Origin: Caballeronia telluris
GTDB taxonomy: Bacteria; Pseudomonadota; Gammaproteobacteria; Burkholderiales; Burkholderiaceae
DNA: 64,000 nucleotides
NCBI RefSeq assembly: GCF_001544495.1
Contig: NZ_FCNZ02000013.1
Location: forward strand, 1 to 64,000
Reading direction: 5' to 3'
The notes under the pieces are model-generated. The model did not search any database. It worked only from the letters and a program-made list of their open reading frames with translations, and had not been told where the DNA came from. Each line of letters starts with the position of its first letter. Position 1 is the stretch's first letter. The position numbers were made by a program, and so were the translations under genes. Positions 63,670-64,000 of the stretch are shown one piece after another.

Positions 63670-64000
63670 TTGAACACGAACATAAGCACAAGCACGAACA
63701 CACGGGCTGACCTGATCGTCGCGCGTCCGGAAGGGCTTTACTGTCCGGCAGGCCGCTTTTATATCGATCCGTGGCGGCCGGTCGAACGCGCCGTCATCAC
63801 GCATGCGCATGCCGATCATGCGCGCTTCGGCCATCGGCACTATCTGGCGGCCGAGCCGGGCGTCGGCGTGCTCTTGTCGCGGCTGCCCGGCATCGACTTG
63901 CAGGGCGTGCCTTACGGCGAGCGCATCGTGATCAACGGCGTGACGGTCTCGCTGCATCCGGCGGGGCACGTGCTCGGCTCGGCGCAGGTGCGCGTGGAGC
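63670..64000 (+). CDS. Ligase-associated DNA exonuclease, N-terminal part (runs off the window)
   Basis: The frame opens at a TTG with GGAGCGAGG just upstream; no ATG or GTG suits. It encodes ADLIVARPEGLYCPAGRFYI, DPWRPVERAVITHAHADHAR (the metallo-beta-lactamase HxHxDH motif) and VSLHPAGHVLGSAQVRVE, as in the ligase-associated exonuclease family related to mRNA 3'-end processing factors. These genes typically precede an ATP-dependent DNA ligase and an Lhr-type helicase, which would lie beyond base 64,000. Metal-dependent nuclease role in DNA repair is expected from the family. Confidence 0.85.
   Translation, partial: MNTNISTSTNTRADLIVARPEGLYCPAGRFYIDPWRPVERAVITHAHADHARFGHRHYLAAEPGVGVLLSRLPGIDLQGVPYGERIVINGVTVSLHPAGHVLGSAQVRVE

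Overview
The window is a high-GC chromosomal segment from a member of the Burkholderiaceae, most likely the Burkholderia/Paraburkholderia/Caballeronia group. Supporting signs are a groES-groEL operon with a CIRCE element, a 3-hydroxybutyrate oligomer hydrolase, an extra Hfq paralogue, the yqgE-ruvX-pyrR-pyrB-pyrC' operon, and the xdhABC, AspT-type and LysR genes. No rRNA, tRNA or CRISPR array was seen.

Bases 1-26,363 form a surface-polysaccharide island. It opens with a decayed ISL3-type transposase carrying a short IS256-like end, followed by a stand-alone APS kinase (cysC). A leftward operon (9,369 to 1,122) encodes a GT61 glycosyltransferase, an FdtA-type dTDP-sugar ketoisomerase, a DegT aminotransferase, a GT2, an FkbH-like HAD protein, an acyl carrier protein, a GNAT acyltransferase, a VOC protein and a methyltransferase. 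A short rightward block holds a sulfotransferase and two large glycosyltransferases. A second leftward operon (26,363 to 14,828) runs rfbB-rfbD-rfbA-rfbC, a second DegT aminotransferase, a second GNAT, the ABC exporter wzm-wzt, a 1,280-residue multi-domain glycosyltransferase and a GT2. Together they look like an ABC-transporter-dependent O-antigen or capsule pathway. It would make dTDP-rhamnose and one or two dTDP-amino-dideoxy sugars, possibly N-acylated from an ACP-bound acid and possibly sulfated.

From 26.7 to 41.4 kb the content is ordinary core genome: apaH, then a leftward operon yqgE-ruvX-pyrR-pyrB-pyrC'-plsC (the dihydroorotase-like subunit lacks its metal-binding HxH), phrB, a degenerate HPt-like protein, rubredoxin, a ThiD-like kinase without the usual catalytic Cys motif, a DUF72 protein, a small exported protein, groEL-groES under a textbook sigma70 promoter with CIRCE, and a DUF2242 lipoprotein.

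From 41.6 to 64 kb the content is mixed: a 3HB-oligomer hydrolase, a BON-domain protein, a membrane-anchored TAXI protein, a DsbA-family isomerase, LysR regulators, a frameshifted HigB-like toxin with its antitoxin under a palindromic promoter, xanthine dehydrogenase genes with an N-terminally truncated xdhC, an MFS transporter, a small Hfq paralogue, an aldo/keto reductase, two tandem AspT-family transporters, a collapsed D-lactate dehydrogenase pseudogene, a ParB/Srx-like protein and the start of a ligase-associated DNA exonuclease.
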